64,000 nt of DNA from positions 4,526,001-4,590,000 of the forward strand of contig NC_015177.1 of assembly GCF_000190735.1 (NCBI RefSeq), in the 5' to 3' direction. The notes under the pieces were generated by a model. It made no database searches. It had not been told where the DNA came from and was given only the letters and a program-made list of their open reading frames with translations. Source of the stretch: Pseudopedobacter saltans DSM 12145. GTDB lineage: Bacteria; Bacteroidota; Bacteroidia; Sphingobacteriales; Sphingobacteriaceae. A program made the translations under genes and the position numbers. Shown in pieces: positions 1 through 9,215 of the stretch. How positions within the stretch are numbered: the first letter of the stretch is position 1; each line of letters opens with the position of its first letter.

Positions 1-1
1 C

Positions 2-946
2 CCGGATATTACTTATTCGAGCGTTTACTTTTTGGAACCCGAAAGCCGTAGTGATCAAAACCGTTTCTTAAGTATTGTGAGCACAGGCGAAACCACAGGG
101 TATTATGTAGATATTTTCCGTTCAAAAAAACAGCGGCAGGGAGATAAGTTTCACGACTATTTTTACCACAATCTTGGTCAGCAGCTATGGGTAAAAGATG
201 CCAATGGAAATAATCTGGACCTGAAACCCAGTGAAGAAATGGCTTTCGCAGGCGGACATTTATTTGCGCTGGATTATATGTGGGATAAGCGTTCGGCCAA
301 AACAAATGGTAATTATACCGCTACTTGGAAAATGGCAATGCCAGACAGCAACCACGTATACATGAATTTATGGATGAAAGGATACGAAGGCCGTGAGGTA
401 TTTACCATTAAGTCGCCGCCTGTAAAATCTTTCAGAAGCAATGCGGATTTTCCTTATGCGGTAGATAAGTCTCCTGCATTAACTATTTCTGCCCGTCAGC
501 ATGGCGAAGCATGGAACCATCCGTTTGTATCGGTATATGAACCAAGTACAGAAAAAGAAGGGAAGTCTATCGAGTCTATCTCTTCATTTGAAGTACAGCA
601 AGCCTCTCCCGATTTTGTAGGGCTGATAGTAAAAAGCAAATCGGGTCGTACTGATTATATTTTCTCATCTGTAAAAGATGGGGCGGTGCAATACCGGGGA
701 ATGACAGTGGATGGAACTTACGGCGTTGTGAGTGAGGTTGGTAAAGATTTTACCCTGTTTTTGGGCAATGGGCAAAAGATAAGCGCTAAAGGTTTTACCA
801 TAGAAAGCGCCGAGAAAGCCAACGTGGTATTGAGCTGTAATAATGGAGAATATTATTTTACAAGTGACCAGCCTGTACTAATTACCACGGCTAAAAAACG
901 AAAAGTTAAAATGGAACCTGCAGACTATAAATTGATAAAGCTGTAG
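2..946 (+). CDS. Heparinase II/III-family polysaccharide lyase, C-terminal part (cut by window edge)
   Basis: The reading frame is open to the first bases of the window, so this is the 3' part of a longer gene and no true start is visible. The peptide is rich in beta-strand-like sequence. Near residue 52 it has the stretch HDYFYHNLGQ, which resembles the 'H-DY-YHNLG' region of the C-terminal beta-sheet domain of heparinase II/III-type lyases. Family members are secreted or periplasmic and cleave uronic-acid polysaccharides by beta-elimination; the catalytic alpha/alpha barrel would lie upstream. The stop is 3 bp before the next gene, so the two are probably co-transcribed. The substrate cannot be read from this fragment. 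The L-rhamnose genes downstream suggest a rhamnose-containing uronic polymer, which is inference only. Confidence 0.6.
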   Translation, partial: PDITYSSVYFLEPESRSDQNRFLSIVSTGETTGYYVDIFRSKKQRQGDKFHDYFYHNLGQQLWVKDANGNNLDLKPSEEMAFAGGHLFALDYMWDKRSAKTNGNYTATWKMAMPDSNHVYMNLWMKGYEGREVFTIKSPPVKSFRSNADFPYAVDKSPALTISARQHGEAWNHPFVSVYEPSTEKEGKSIESISSFEVQQASPDFVGLIVKSKSGRTDYIFSSVKDGAVQYRGMTVDGTYGVVSEVGKDFTLFLGNGQKISAKGFTIESAEKANVVLSCNNGEYYFTSDQPVLITTAKKRKVKMEPADYKLIKL

Positions 947-949
947 TAC

Positions 950-2578
950 ATGAAAATCCTTGTTTTCCATCGGCTGGCTTGTTTTAAGATAGTAAAGGTG
1001 TTTTTGCTTTTGTCGCTCACATTCGTTAATTATCTATTTGGCCAGTCTGTTTGGCAATGGCGTGTGCCTATGCGTGATGAACAAGGCAAGATAAAGAGCG
1101 ATTATGCAAATGCTTTTTTATGGATTCCTGAAAAGTGTAAGAAGCTGAATGCGGTTATATTGGTACAGCATAATATGATTGAGGAGGGGATTCTGGAACA
1201 TCCAAAATTCCGAAAACAGATGATGCAACTCGGCATAGGAGAAATATGGCTTACCGATAATATTTCACAAAGTTTTGCTCAACAAGAACAAGATAATGCA
1301 GCCGTAAACAGAATACTGGATGAGTTAGCGGATAAATCAGGATATAAAGAATTGAAACACATTCCGATTATTCCAATGGGACATTCTGCAATGGCAACCT
1401 ATCCATGGAATTTTGCATTAGCTAATAAAGAAAGGACATTGGCTGTAATTTCCTTAAAAGGAGATGCCCCATCAACAAATTTAACTGGTTATGGGAGAGC
1501 TAATGTAAACTGGAAGGATAAAAATATAGATGGCATTCCCGGACTAATGGTAATGGGAGAGTATGAATGGTGGCAGGACAGAATAACTCCGGGTTTCAAA
1601 TATATAGAACAACATCCCAATTCACCCATTACCTGGTATGCAGACGCCGGTAGAGGGCATTTTGATTCCTCTGAACAATTAATAGGTTTGCTGAATTTGT
1701 TTATTAAAAAAGCAAAGGAACACCGATTCGTAGAAGGTTCTGATGCTTTAAAGCCTGTTGATGTCAAATCAGGTTGGTTAATGGAAAGTTGGAAAAAAGA
1801 CAATTTTGCCCCAGTTTATCCAGCAAAGTATGTTGAATTTAAAGGTAACCGTTCCACAGCATCCTGGTGTTTTGATGCTGAATTAGTAAAATACATCGAG
1901 CGTGTTTACAAAAGACAGGCAGGAAAGGAACAACAATATCTGGGCTATATACAAAATGGCCTTGTCGTAACTCCAAAGAAAACACATGCCAATTACCATT
2001 TGCTTTGGCAATCTCAGGCAGATGGTGTAACCTTTAATGTAAGAAGCTTTTTTGCAGATAGTTCGAGAGCAAAGCCGACAACAAGGCATGCATCCAATAA
2101 AATCCGTATCGATAGAATCTGTGGGCCGGTGAAAAAGATAGATAATACCACTTTTCGGATAGCACATACCAGAATTGGCTTAAATAATCCCAAGAGGTCG
2201 AATGATATCTGGCTACTGGCATCAAACAATGGCGATTCCCGCTACAAAAGCGCAGTTCAGCAAGCCTTACTTACTATACCTAAGAATACAGAAGGGAAAT
2301 CTCAGACAATTGACTTCTCTCCTATGAAAGATCAGCAAATAGGTGTTAAGAAATTGCGCTTACATGCAGTTTCTGATGCCGGTTTAAAGGTGTCTTTCTA
2401 TGTGAAAGAAGGTCCTGTTTATATAGATAACAGTGAATTAATATTTACCAAGATACCGCTATCAGCTAAGTTTCCTGTAAAAGTAACTGTAGTGGCATGG
2501 CAGATAGGCGTAAACAATGAGAAGCAAAAAATACAACAGGCTACTCCGGTAGAAAGAAGTTTTTATATACATAAATAA
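950..2578 (+). CDS. Secreted alpha/beta-hydrolase-fold protein of unknown function
   Basis: This is a 542-residue protein with a hydrophobic N-terminal signal of about 32 residues. After it comes a region typical of alpha/beta hydrolases, with a nucleophile-elbow-like GHSAM whose Ser is residue 146. The C-terminal half (from about residue 290) has no feature I recognise and looks beta-rich. The Ser motif would fit a carbohydrate esterase, but I did not identify the acid and His partners with confidence. A possible His is in GRGHFDSS near residue 239. The gene starts 3 bp after the lyase stop, so it belongs to the same transcription unit and probably acts on the same glycan in the periplasm. 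The exact reaction is unknown. Confidence 0.55.
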   Translation: MKILVFHRLACFKIVKVFLLLSLTFVNYLFGQSVWQWRVPMRDEQGKIKSDYANAFLWIPEKCKKLNAVILVQHNMIEEGILEHPKFRKQMMQLGIGEIWLTDNISQSFAQQEQDNAAVNRILDELADKSGYKELKHIPIIPMGHSAMATYPWNFALANKERTLAVISLKGDAPSTNLTGYGRANVNWKDKNIDGIPGLMVMGEYEWWQDRITPGFKYIEQHPNSPITWYADAGRGHFDSSEQLIGLLNLFIKKAKEHRFVEGSDALKPVDVKSGWLMESWKKDNFAPVYPAKYVEFKGNRSTASWCFDAELVKYIERVYKRQAGKEQQYLGYIQNGLVVTPKKTHANYHLLWQSQADGVTFNVRSFFADSSRAKPTTRHASNKIRIDRICGPVKKIDNTTFRIAHTRIGLNNPKRSNDIWLLASNNGDSRYKSAVQQALLTIPKNTEGKSQTIDFSPMKDQQIGVKKLRLHAVSDAGLKVSFYVKEGPVYIDNSELIFTKIPLSAKFPVKVTVVAWQIGVNNEKQKIQQATPVERSFYIHK

Positions 2579-2675
2579 GCCTAGGGCTTAAAGCGGAAGG
2601 CGAAAGCTATAAAGAAAGAGAAGGCATATTTTTCTTTGTACAATCTGTAGTTAAATAACAATATGCAATTAATAT

Positions 2676-4013
2676 ATGAGAAAGCTATTCATTTTATTTT
2701 TAGTCTTGTTTGCTATTACAGTAGCACAAGCTAATAACGTTAAAATATCCAGCTTGGCTGAACTGAATAAATATGCACAAGAAGATAATCAGACAATAGT
2801 GCTGAAGTCTGGTATTTATAATTTGTCAGATTATCTGAATGCAGATTCCATAACAGCCAAAATTACCAGAAAAGACTATCCTTATTTTACCTTTCGCGGT
2901 AATAACAACACATTTGTTTTGAAAGGCGTAAAACTGATTATAGATACCCGTTTGAGGGAGCAATTAAAATTTCCCATCCACACCAACGAAATTATAATAA
3001 AAGGCAATGATAATGTTTTTGAAGGCCTCGAAATTACAGAAACAGAAAACGGGTTATCACCAGGAGGTGCAGTACTTGAAATAGCCGGAAAAGGAAATAC
3101 CATAAAGAATTTTAATATACTGGTGAAAGGTTCGTATCCTTATGGTTACGGTGACCTTTTTGGAAAAGGTGGACCTGATGTAATCAGGCATAAAAAGCAG
3201 AGTGGTTTTCTGATAACCGGAAGTTATACTAAAGTTTATGATGTACGGTTGATCATGAGAGCTTACGGACATGGTTTTTTTATACAAAAGGACGCAGGTA
3301 ATATTCATTTTGAGAATTGCTATGTGGAAGGCGAACTGAGAAAAACAGACGATGTTTTAAAAGAAAATTCAGGCCCAGCCTTCGGCGTAAATTTTAGAAC
3401 ATGGACAGCCAACCGCGAAGGAAAATATGTGGTTACTCCCGGTTATATGAAGTCTTTATGCGAAGATGGCTTTAGAACCTATGGACAAAACAAAAATATC
3501 TCTTTTAAAAACTGTACTGCTAAAAATACCAGAGGCGGTTTTGAGTTAAGAACCAACGGCGGAGTGGAATTGGACAATTGTACAACTATAGGAACCGAAA
3601 GAGCTTATTGGGTAGGGAATAACGCCATTATCAAAAAATCTAAGGGAGACGCCAATTACGGGCCATTAATTTTTGTGGAGGGCAGTAATGTGGATGTAGA
3701 ACTGGAACTATTACCTTACGAATCAGATAGAATAGTACACGCCTTAGCTACTATACAAGGCAGAAACAATAAAGTAATCCTGTTCGCTAAAAAAGAAAGG
3801 AAACAGGACTTACCTGTTCTGGTAGGTTATACACATCCGGAGCATGGAGAATCAATGTCGCCTTACGGAGAGGCGGCGGCTGTTAATTTACAGTTGATTA
3901 ATAAAACCAATATGCCCATAGTTGTTGGGAGAGAAGGTGCTGATTCTCGAATTCAGACAAAGGGAAAAGTTATAGATAATCAAGGTCGATCTATTGTAAT
4001 ACAGCAATTATAG
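2676..4013 (+). CDS. Secreted right-handed parallel beta-helix protein (putative lyase or glycan-binding)
   Basis: This 445-residue protein has a clear signal peptide (about residues 1-19, ending AQA). The rest is made of short, Asn- and Gly-rich beta-strand repeats such as IIIKGNDNVFEGLEIT and NTIKNFNILV, the signature of a right-handed parallel beta-helix. Such folds occur in pectate lyase-like enzymes, PL6 alginate/chondroitin lyases and epimerases. I see no clear PL6 catalytic Lys/Arg pair, so the reaction is not assigned. It lies between the alpha/beta-hydrolase-like gene and a GH43 gene on the same strand, which makes a role in glycan breakdown likely. It is unrelated in detail to the chondroitinase B at 58980-60518. 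Confidence 0.6.
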   Translation: MRKLFILFLVLFAITVAQANNVKISSLAELNKYAQEDNQTIVLKSGIYNLSDYLNADSITAKITRKDYPYFTFRGNNNTFVLKGVKLIIDTRLREQLKFPIHTNEIIIKGNDNVFEGLEITETENGLSPGGAVLEIAGKGNTIKNFNILVKGSYPYGYGDLFGKGGPDVIRHKKQSGFLITGSYTKVYDVRLIMRAYGHGFFIQKDAGNIHFENCYVEGELRKTDDVLKENSGPAFGVNFRTWTANREGKYVVTPGYMKSLCEDGFRTYGQNKNISFKNCTAKNTRGGFELRTNGGVELDNCTTIGTERAYWVGNNAIIKKSKGDANYGPLIFVEGSNVDVELELLPYESDRIVHALATIQGRNNKVILFAKKERKQDLPVLVGYTHPEHGESMSPYGEAAAVNLQLINKTNMPIVVGREGADSRIQTKGKVIDNQGRSIVIQQL

Positions 4014-4043
4014 GTCATTCATTAAAATTATAAATAATAGAAT

Positions 4044-5711
4044 ATGAAACAGATTTTTAGTTATTTATATGCAGGACTTATTTTTGTAAATCTATATTCC
4101 TGTAATAATAATCCACAAGAAAAAATAGAAATTCTACAAGATACCATAAGTTATGTTTCTAAAGTCTGGGTTGCAGATAATGGTGACGGAACATATAAAA
4201 ATCCAATTCTTTTTGCAGACTATTCGGATCCGGATGCGATTAGGATTGGTGACGATTTTTTCATGACTGCTTCCAGCTTTAACAGTTCACCTGCGTTGCC
4301 CATACTACATTCAAAAGATTTGGTGAACTGGAAAATTGTGAACCATGCGCTTCCGAAACAAACAGAAGCAGTTTATAATTTGCCACAGCATGGAAAAGGT
4401 GTTTGGGCGCCAAGTATGGTATACCATGATAAAGAATTAAGGATTTATTACGGCGATCCTGATTATGGTGTATATATGCTAAAAACTAAAGATCCTTTTG
4501 GAAAATGGGAAGAGCCCGTATTGATAATGAAAGCGAAAGGAATTATAGATCCTACAGTTTTATTCGATGACGATGGGAAGGTGTATATGACAATAGCTTG
4601 GGCGGGAAGTCGGGCTGGTATGAATAGTATATTAACTGTTTATCCTTTAAATGCGGATGGTACGAAAGTAGTAGGAGAAGGTAAGCATGTCTTTGACGGG
4701 CATGAAAAGCACCATACCGTAGAAGGCCCTAAGCTTTTTAAAAGAAATGGCTATTATTACATCTCAGCGCCTGCCGGTGGGGTAGAAACAGGCTGGCAAT
4801 TGATATTACGTTCGAAGAATATTTATGGTCCTTATGAAGAAAAGGTGGTATTGCATCAGGGAAATACGCAGATAAACGGCCCACATCAGGGATCTTTGGC
4901 AGAAACGGCTCAGGGAGAAACCTGGTTTATTCACTTTCAGGATAGAGGTGTTTATGGCAGAATCTTACATTTGCAACCCGTAGAATGGAAAGATGGATGG
5001 CCTTTGATAGGTAAGGACATCAATAATGATGGAATAGGAGAGCCGGTACTTAGTTATAAGAAACCAAACATTGGAAAAAACTATCCTATAAATACTCCAC
5101 AGGAAGACGATGAGTTCAATACAGACAGATTAGGCTTACAGTGGCAATGGCATGCTAATGAAGACATCAGATGGAGTGTGAATTTGGCAAATACCGGTTA
5201 CTTACGTTTATTAGCTATACCTATGCCGGCAGAAACCAAAAATTTATGGAACATTCCTCATTTATTGCTGCAAAAATTCCCTGCCGAAGGGTTTACAGCT
5301 ACAACAAAAGTAAAACTGACTATAGAATGGGATGTATGGCAATCTAAAAAAGCAGGTTTGCTGGTTATGGGAAACGATTATAGCTATCTGTCTATCCAAA
5401 AAGATGCTAAGGGGTATTTGGTAAATCAAATGGTTTGTTTCGATGCAGCAAATGGCACCGGGGAAAAAAGTAATGCTATACAAAGGTTGAAATCTAACGA
5501 AGTTTACTTACGTGTTAAAATTAAATCTTCAGATGCCCGATGCCAATTTAGTTATAGCGAAGACGGTGTGAATTTTAATGATATAGGGCCAGAATTTCAG
5601 GCCAAGCCTGATAAATGGATAGGAGCCAAAACGGGGATATTTGCAGCAAGTGATAGTGACGTACGTATAGGAGGCTATGCGGATTTTGATTGGTTTAGGA
5701 TAACTAAATAG
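4044..5711 (+). CDS. GH43-family glycoside hydrolase lipoprotein with C-terminal beta-sandwich
   Basis: This is a 555-residue lipoprotein. The N-terminus ends in the lipobox NLYSC with Cys20. The five-bladed propeller domain (about residues 50-345) carries the expected GH43 acidic residues: Asp62 in DYSDPDA (base), Asp169 in GIIDPT (pKa modulator) and Glu227 in TVEGPK (acid). Residues from about 350 form a concanavalin-like C-terminal domain often found in xylosidase/arabinofuranosidase members. The family removes arabinofuranose, xylose or related sugars from side chains; the exact sugar cannot be told from sequence. It is the last gene of the upstream glycan-degradation group and is followed by a LacI regulator. 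Confidence 0.85.
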   Translation: MKQIFSYLYAGLIFVNLYSCNNNPQEKIEILQDTISYVSKVWVADNGDGTYKNPILFADYSDPDAIRIGDDFFMTASSFNSSPALPILHSKDLVNWKIVNHALPKQTEAVYNLPQHGKGVWAPSMVYHDKELRIYYGDPDYGVYMLKTKDPFGKWEEPVLIMKAKGIIDPTVLFDDDGKVYMTIAWAGSRAGMNSILTVYPLNADGTKVVGEGKHVFDGHEKHHTVEGPKLFKRNGYYYISAPAGGVETGWQLILRSKNIYGPYEEKVVLHQGNTQINGPHQGSLAETAQGETWFIHFQDRGVYGRILHLQPVEWKDGWPLIGKDINNDGIGEPVLSYKKPNIGKNYPINTPQEDDEFNTDRLGLQWQWHANEDIRWSVNLANTGYLRLLAIPMPAETKNLWNIPHLLLQKFPAEGFTATTKVKLTIEWDVWQSKKAGLLVMGNDYSYLSIQKDAKGYLVNQMVCFDAANGTGEKSNAIQRLKSNEVYLRVKIKSSDARCQFSYSEDGVNFNDIGPEFQAKPDKWIGAKTGIFAASDSDVRIGGYADFDWFRITK

Positions 5712-5739
5712 TCTGTAATAGACTTTAGTTAGTTGAATA

Positions 5740-5767
5740 TTGAATTCAGATAATTATTGTAACTTTA
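5740..5767 (+). promoter_or_regulatory. Possible promoter of the LacI-family gene
   Basis: A TTG at 5740-5742 is followed 17 bp later by TAACTTTA (5760-5767), one base away from the Bacteroidetes -7 consensus TAnnTTTG. It lies 49 bp before the LacI start. This is a motif match only. Confidence 0.3.
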
Positions 5768-5815
5768 GAACAAAACTTGTTTGTAGCTATCTAAATAGGT
5801 TTATTAAGGTATTTA

Positions 5816-6838
5816 ATGAAGAAAAAGATTACGATAGGGAATATAGCTGAACAATTGGGTGTTTCTAAAACAACAATATCCTTTGTTTTAAATGGAAAAG
5901 CCAGGGAAAAGCATATCAGCGAAAGTCTGGAAGAGAAAATCCTTCAGCATATTGAGAAAGTAGGATATAGACCAAATCAATTTGCACAAGGTCTTAGAAG
6001 TGGGAAAACAAAAATTATAGGTATGCTAGTGGAAGATATCTCTGATCCTTTTTTCTCTTCTGTGGCCAGACAAATTGAAGAAATAGCTTATAAAAAAGGA
6101 TATAAAATTATCTATTCCAGTACAGAGAACGAGACAGAAAAAGCTAAAGATTTAATAGAAATATATAGAAGCAGGCAGGTTGATGGGTATATTATTGCTC
6201 CTCCCCCCGGATTGGAAAAAGAAATCAATGATTTATTAGATGATAATTTGCCAGTTGTTATTTTTGATAGAACTATACATGATGTGGATACCAATACTGT
6301 TCTAGTAAATAATTATGCAAGTGCATATGATGCGGTAGCACACTTTATTGAAGGTGGGTATAAAAATATAGCTATGGTAACATTGTCTTCAGATCAGGAG
6401 CAAATGTTGGAGAGGATGGAAGGATATATAGATGCCTTGAAAAGAATAAAAGGCGTACCGCTAATTAAAAAGGTAATATATCACGATCGAAAGGAAACCA
6501 GTGTGAAAGAAATACAGGATTTTTTAGTTTCCAATAAGCAAATTGATGCCGTATTTTTCGCTACTAACTACATTGCTGATAGTGGATTGGAATCTATTAA
6601 AAACCTGAATCTGAATATCCCAAATGATTTAGGAGTAATTGTATTTGATGATCATCAATTATACAGATTGTTTTCCCCGCCTTTAACTGCAGTTTCGCAA
6701 CCAATTAAGGCAATCGCCGAAAACTCAATAAATATCATGTTAGAGATTCTCGATGGAAGAAGATCTTTGAAAGATAAGAAAAGTGTAGTTCTGGATAACA
6801 CACTGATGGTTAGAGGATCTTCTTTGAAGAGGAATTAG
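5816..6838 (+). CDS. LacI-family transcriptional regulator
   Basis: This 340-residue protein has the canonical LacI layout: a helix-turn-helix at residues about 5-30 (ITIGNIAEQLGVSKTTIS), a hinge helix around residues 48-60 (GYRPNQFAQGLRSGKT), and a periplasmic-binding-protein-like effector domain to the C-terminus. The family binds operators and is released or activated by a sugar ligand. It sits between the GH43-containing cluster and the rhamnose block, on the same strand as both, so either could be its target. The start ATG at 5816 gives the usual N-terminal MKKKITIGNIA. The ligand is not evident from sequence. Confidence 0.9.
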   Translation: MKKKITIGNIAEQLGVSKTTISFVLNGKAREKHISESLEEKILQHIEKVGYRPNQFAQGLRSGKTKIIGMLVEDISDPFFSSVARQIEEIAYKKGYKIIYSSTENETEKAKDLIEIYRSRQVDGYIIAPPPGLEKEINDLLDDNLPVVIFDRTIHDVDTNTVLVNNYASAYDAVAHFIEGGYKNIAMVTLSSDQEQMLERMEGYIDALKRIKGVPLIKKVIYHDRKETSVKEIQDFLVSNKQIDAVFFATNYIADSGLESIKNLNLNIPNDLGVIVFDDHQLYRLFSPPLTAVSQPIKAIAENSINIMLEILDGRRSLKDKKSVVLDNTLMVRGSSLKRN

Positions 6839-6989
6839 GTGTGTTAATCAATCTTGACTCATTGAGCAAATGCTACTGCTTTATTTTTAATTTAATAATT
6901 TTGGTAAAAAAGCGTGATTTTTACAAACAACGAACTAAACCCGTCTTTTTTTTATAAATTGACAGTCTGTTTTTTTGAGTTGTTTTAAC

Positions 6990-8021
6990 ATGAAAGCATC
7001 CGATTTTTTAAACTTTATTTTTATAGACGAATATTCTGCTACCCCGAAGTATCTTCAACTCAGTTATTCTATAATAGCGGCAATAGAGGATGGTAAAATA
7101 ACCAAAGATGATTTACTACCTTCGATAAATGAATTGAGCTATCTGTTGGAAATATCGAGAGATACAGCTGAAAAAGGATACAGATACCTGAAAAAGATGG
7201 GGGTAATTGTTTCTGTTCCAGGAAAGGGATATTATGTCTCTACTGAAGAGATCAAAAAGAAAATCAAGGTCTTTCTGCTTTTTAATAAGCTTTCGGCACA
7301 TAAAAAAATAATATATGACTCTTTTGTCTCTTCGTTGGGAGAAGATGCAACAATAGATTTTTATATCTATAACAATGATTATTCTTTGTTTAAAAAACTT
7401 ATCAAAAATAAAAACAACGATTATTCTCACTATGTTATTATTCCTCATTTTGTAGAGGGAGGGGAGAATGCTCATGAAATTATCAATACTATTCCTAAAG
7501 AAAAACTTATTCTTTTAGATAAGAAGCTCAATAAGATTGAGGGGGTGTATGGTGCTATTTATGAAGATTTTGAAAAAGATATTTATTCTGCGCTTGATGA
7601 GGTAAAGGAAAGGTTGGCAAAATACGAAACTATTAAAATCATTATTCCCGAAAAAAGCTATTTTCCTAAAGAGATTGTAAATGGCTTTAAGCGGTTTTGC
7701 CAGCAATATGCGTTTAACTATAAGGTGATTAAAAATATTCAGGATGAAGTACTACATAAAGGAGAAGTGTATATAAACCTGATGGAAGACGATCTGGTGG
7801 CGATTATAGAAAAGGCAATTTCGCAAGATCTGCAAGTGGGAGGGGATATCGGGATAATATCCTATAATGAAACGCCGTTGAAAAGATTGATTTTAAATGG
7901 TATAACAACCGTTTCTACAGATTTTAAAGCTATGGGAGCCATGGTTGCAGAGATGATTAAAAGCCAGAAGCCGGAACATGTAGCTGTCCCTTTTAAAGTT
8001 AATTTGCGCCCGTCTTTATAG
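6990..8021 (+). CDS. GntR-family regulator with sugar-binding-like effector domain (probable rhamnose regulator)
   Basis: The N-terminus (about residues 8-75) is a winged-helix GntR DNA-binding domain: residues such as PKYLQLSYSIIAAIEDG, LLPSINELSYLLEISRDTA and VPGKGYYVS follow the family pattern. The remaining ~260 residues resemble a LacI-type periplasmic-binding fold rather than a FadR or UTRA domain. I chose the ATG at 6990 over an upstream TTG at 6975, because the ATG gives the normal start of the domain. It lies directly upstream of rhaT and the rhamnose enzymes, on the same strand and with an 84 bp gap, so it is most likely the regulator of that operon. That assignment is inference from position. 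GntR-type rhamnose regulators are known in Bacteroidetes lineages lacking RhaS/RhaR. Confidence 0.8.
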   Translation: MKASDFLNFIFIDEYSATPKYLQLSYSIIAAIEDGKITKDDLLPSINELSYLLEISRDTAEKGYRYLKKMGVIVSVPGKGYYVSTEEIKKKIKVFLLFNKLSAHKKIIYDSFVSSLGEDATIDFYIYNNDYSLFKKLIKNKNNDYSHYVIIPHFVEGGENAHEIINTIPKEKLILLDKKLNKIEGVYGAIYEDFEKDIYSALDEVKERLAKYETIKIIIPEKSYFPKEIVNGFKRFCQQYAFNYKVIKNIQDEVLHKGEVYINLMEDDLVAIIEKAISQDLQVGGDIGIISYNETPLKRLILNGITTVSTDFKAMGAMVAEMIKSQKPEHVAVPFKVNLRPSL

Positions 8022-8105
8022 TAATTTTGCTAGCCGGGCATAACAGTGCATGACAGACGTATTGAGTTAACTATTTATTTTAGTCAAACTCAATTACAAT
8101 CATAA

Positions 8106-9182
8106 ATGCATACGATACTCGGAATTATTTTTCATTTTATTGGAGGTTTCGCATCAGGAAGCTTCTATATCCCTTACAAGAAAGTAAAGGGATGGGCGTG
8201 GGAAAGCTATTGGATAATTGGTGGACTGTTTTCATGGCTTATTGTACCTCCCTTAGCTGCTTATCTAACCATTCCAGGATATATAGATATTATAAAACAC
8301 ACGAATGGAAACATTCTATGGCTAACTTATTTCTTTGGCGTATTGTGGGGAATTGGCGGTTTGACATATGGTTTGGGCGTACGTTATTTAGGTGTAGCAT
8401 TAGGTAGTTCGATCATTCTGGGATTATGTTCTGTGTTTGGTTCATTAATTCCGTCTATTTATTACGATATTAACCCTTCTCCAGGAAAAGACTCCTTTTC
8501 AGATTTATTACACAGTTCCTGGGGGCAGATGGTACTGCTTGGCATCATAGTTTCTGTTATAGGAATTATTATTTGCGGTAAAGCCGGTGTGATGAAGGAA
8601 AAAGACTTAAAAGAAAAAGATGGAGGAGAAGAAAATACAGAATATAAAGTAGGTCTAGGTTTAACTGTAGCGATTATTTCTGGTATTCTGAGTGCTTGTT
8701 TTGCTTTCGGGATTGACGCAGGAAAAGATATGGCGCATGAAGCTAATAATGCATGGAAAGCCTTAAATCCGGGGCAAGGAGAATTTTTGTACCAGAACAA
8801 CGTAACTTATGTTATTATTCTTCTTGGTGGTTTAACGACCAACTTGATATGGTGTTTATACCTTAACTCTAGAAACAAAACATTTGGAGATTATACCAAT
8901 TCAAAAACTCCATTAATTAAAAACTATATTTTCTGTGCTTTAGCTGGTACTACCTGGTTTTTACAGTTCTTTTTCTATGGAATGGCAGAAAGTAAACTTG
9001 GTAACGGAGCCAGTTCCTGGATACTTCACATGGTGTTTATAATTCTTATTGCAAACACTTGGGGATTAATACTTAAAGAATGGAAGGGAGTGAAGAAATC
9101 CACCATCGTGACATTGGCATTTGGTATTGCCATCTTATTACTTTCTGTTTTGGTTGTAGGATATGGTAATTCGATTAAATAA
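8106..9182 (+). CDS. rhaT: L-rhamnose/proton symporter RhaT
   Basis: This is a 358-residue, highly hydrophobic protein with about ten membrane segments. The N-terminus (ILGIIFHFIGGFASGSFYIP, KKVKGWAWESYW) closely follows the RhaT family of the drug/metabolite transporter superfamily. It imports L-rhamnose with protons across the inner membrane. Relative to the E. coli protein it is slightly longer, with a charged cytoplasmic loop rich in Lys and Glu near residues 160-180. It starts the rhamnose block and is followed after 33 bp by the bifunctional aldolase/dehydrogenase, consistent with one transcription unit. Confidence 0.93.
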   Translation: MHTILGIIFHFIGGFASGSFYIPYKKVKGWAWESYWIIGGLFSWLIVPPLAAYLTIPGYIDIIKHTNGNILWLTYFFGVLWGIGGLTYGLGVRYLGVALGSSIILGLCSVFGSLIPSIYYDINPSPGKDSFSDLLHSSWGQMVLLGIIVSVIGIIICGKAGVMKEKDLKEKDGGEENTEYKVGLGLTVAIISGILSACFAFGIDAGKDMAHEANNAWKALNPGQGEFLYQNNVTYVIILLGGLTTNLIWCLYLNSRNKTFGDYTNSKTPLIKNYIFCALAGTTWFLQFFFYGMAESKLGNGASSWILHMVFIILIANTWGLILKEWKGVKKSTIVTLAFGIAILLLSVLVVGYGNSIK

Positions 9183-9215
9183 CAAAAAGCAAATTAATTA
9201 TATATAGAATAGAAT

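Noticed and set aside
2676-4013. PL6 chondroitinase B assignment
   Set aside because: It is beta-helical, but the Lys/Arg catalytic motifs seen in the protein at 58980 are absent.
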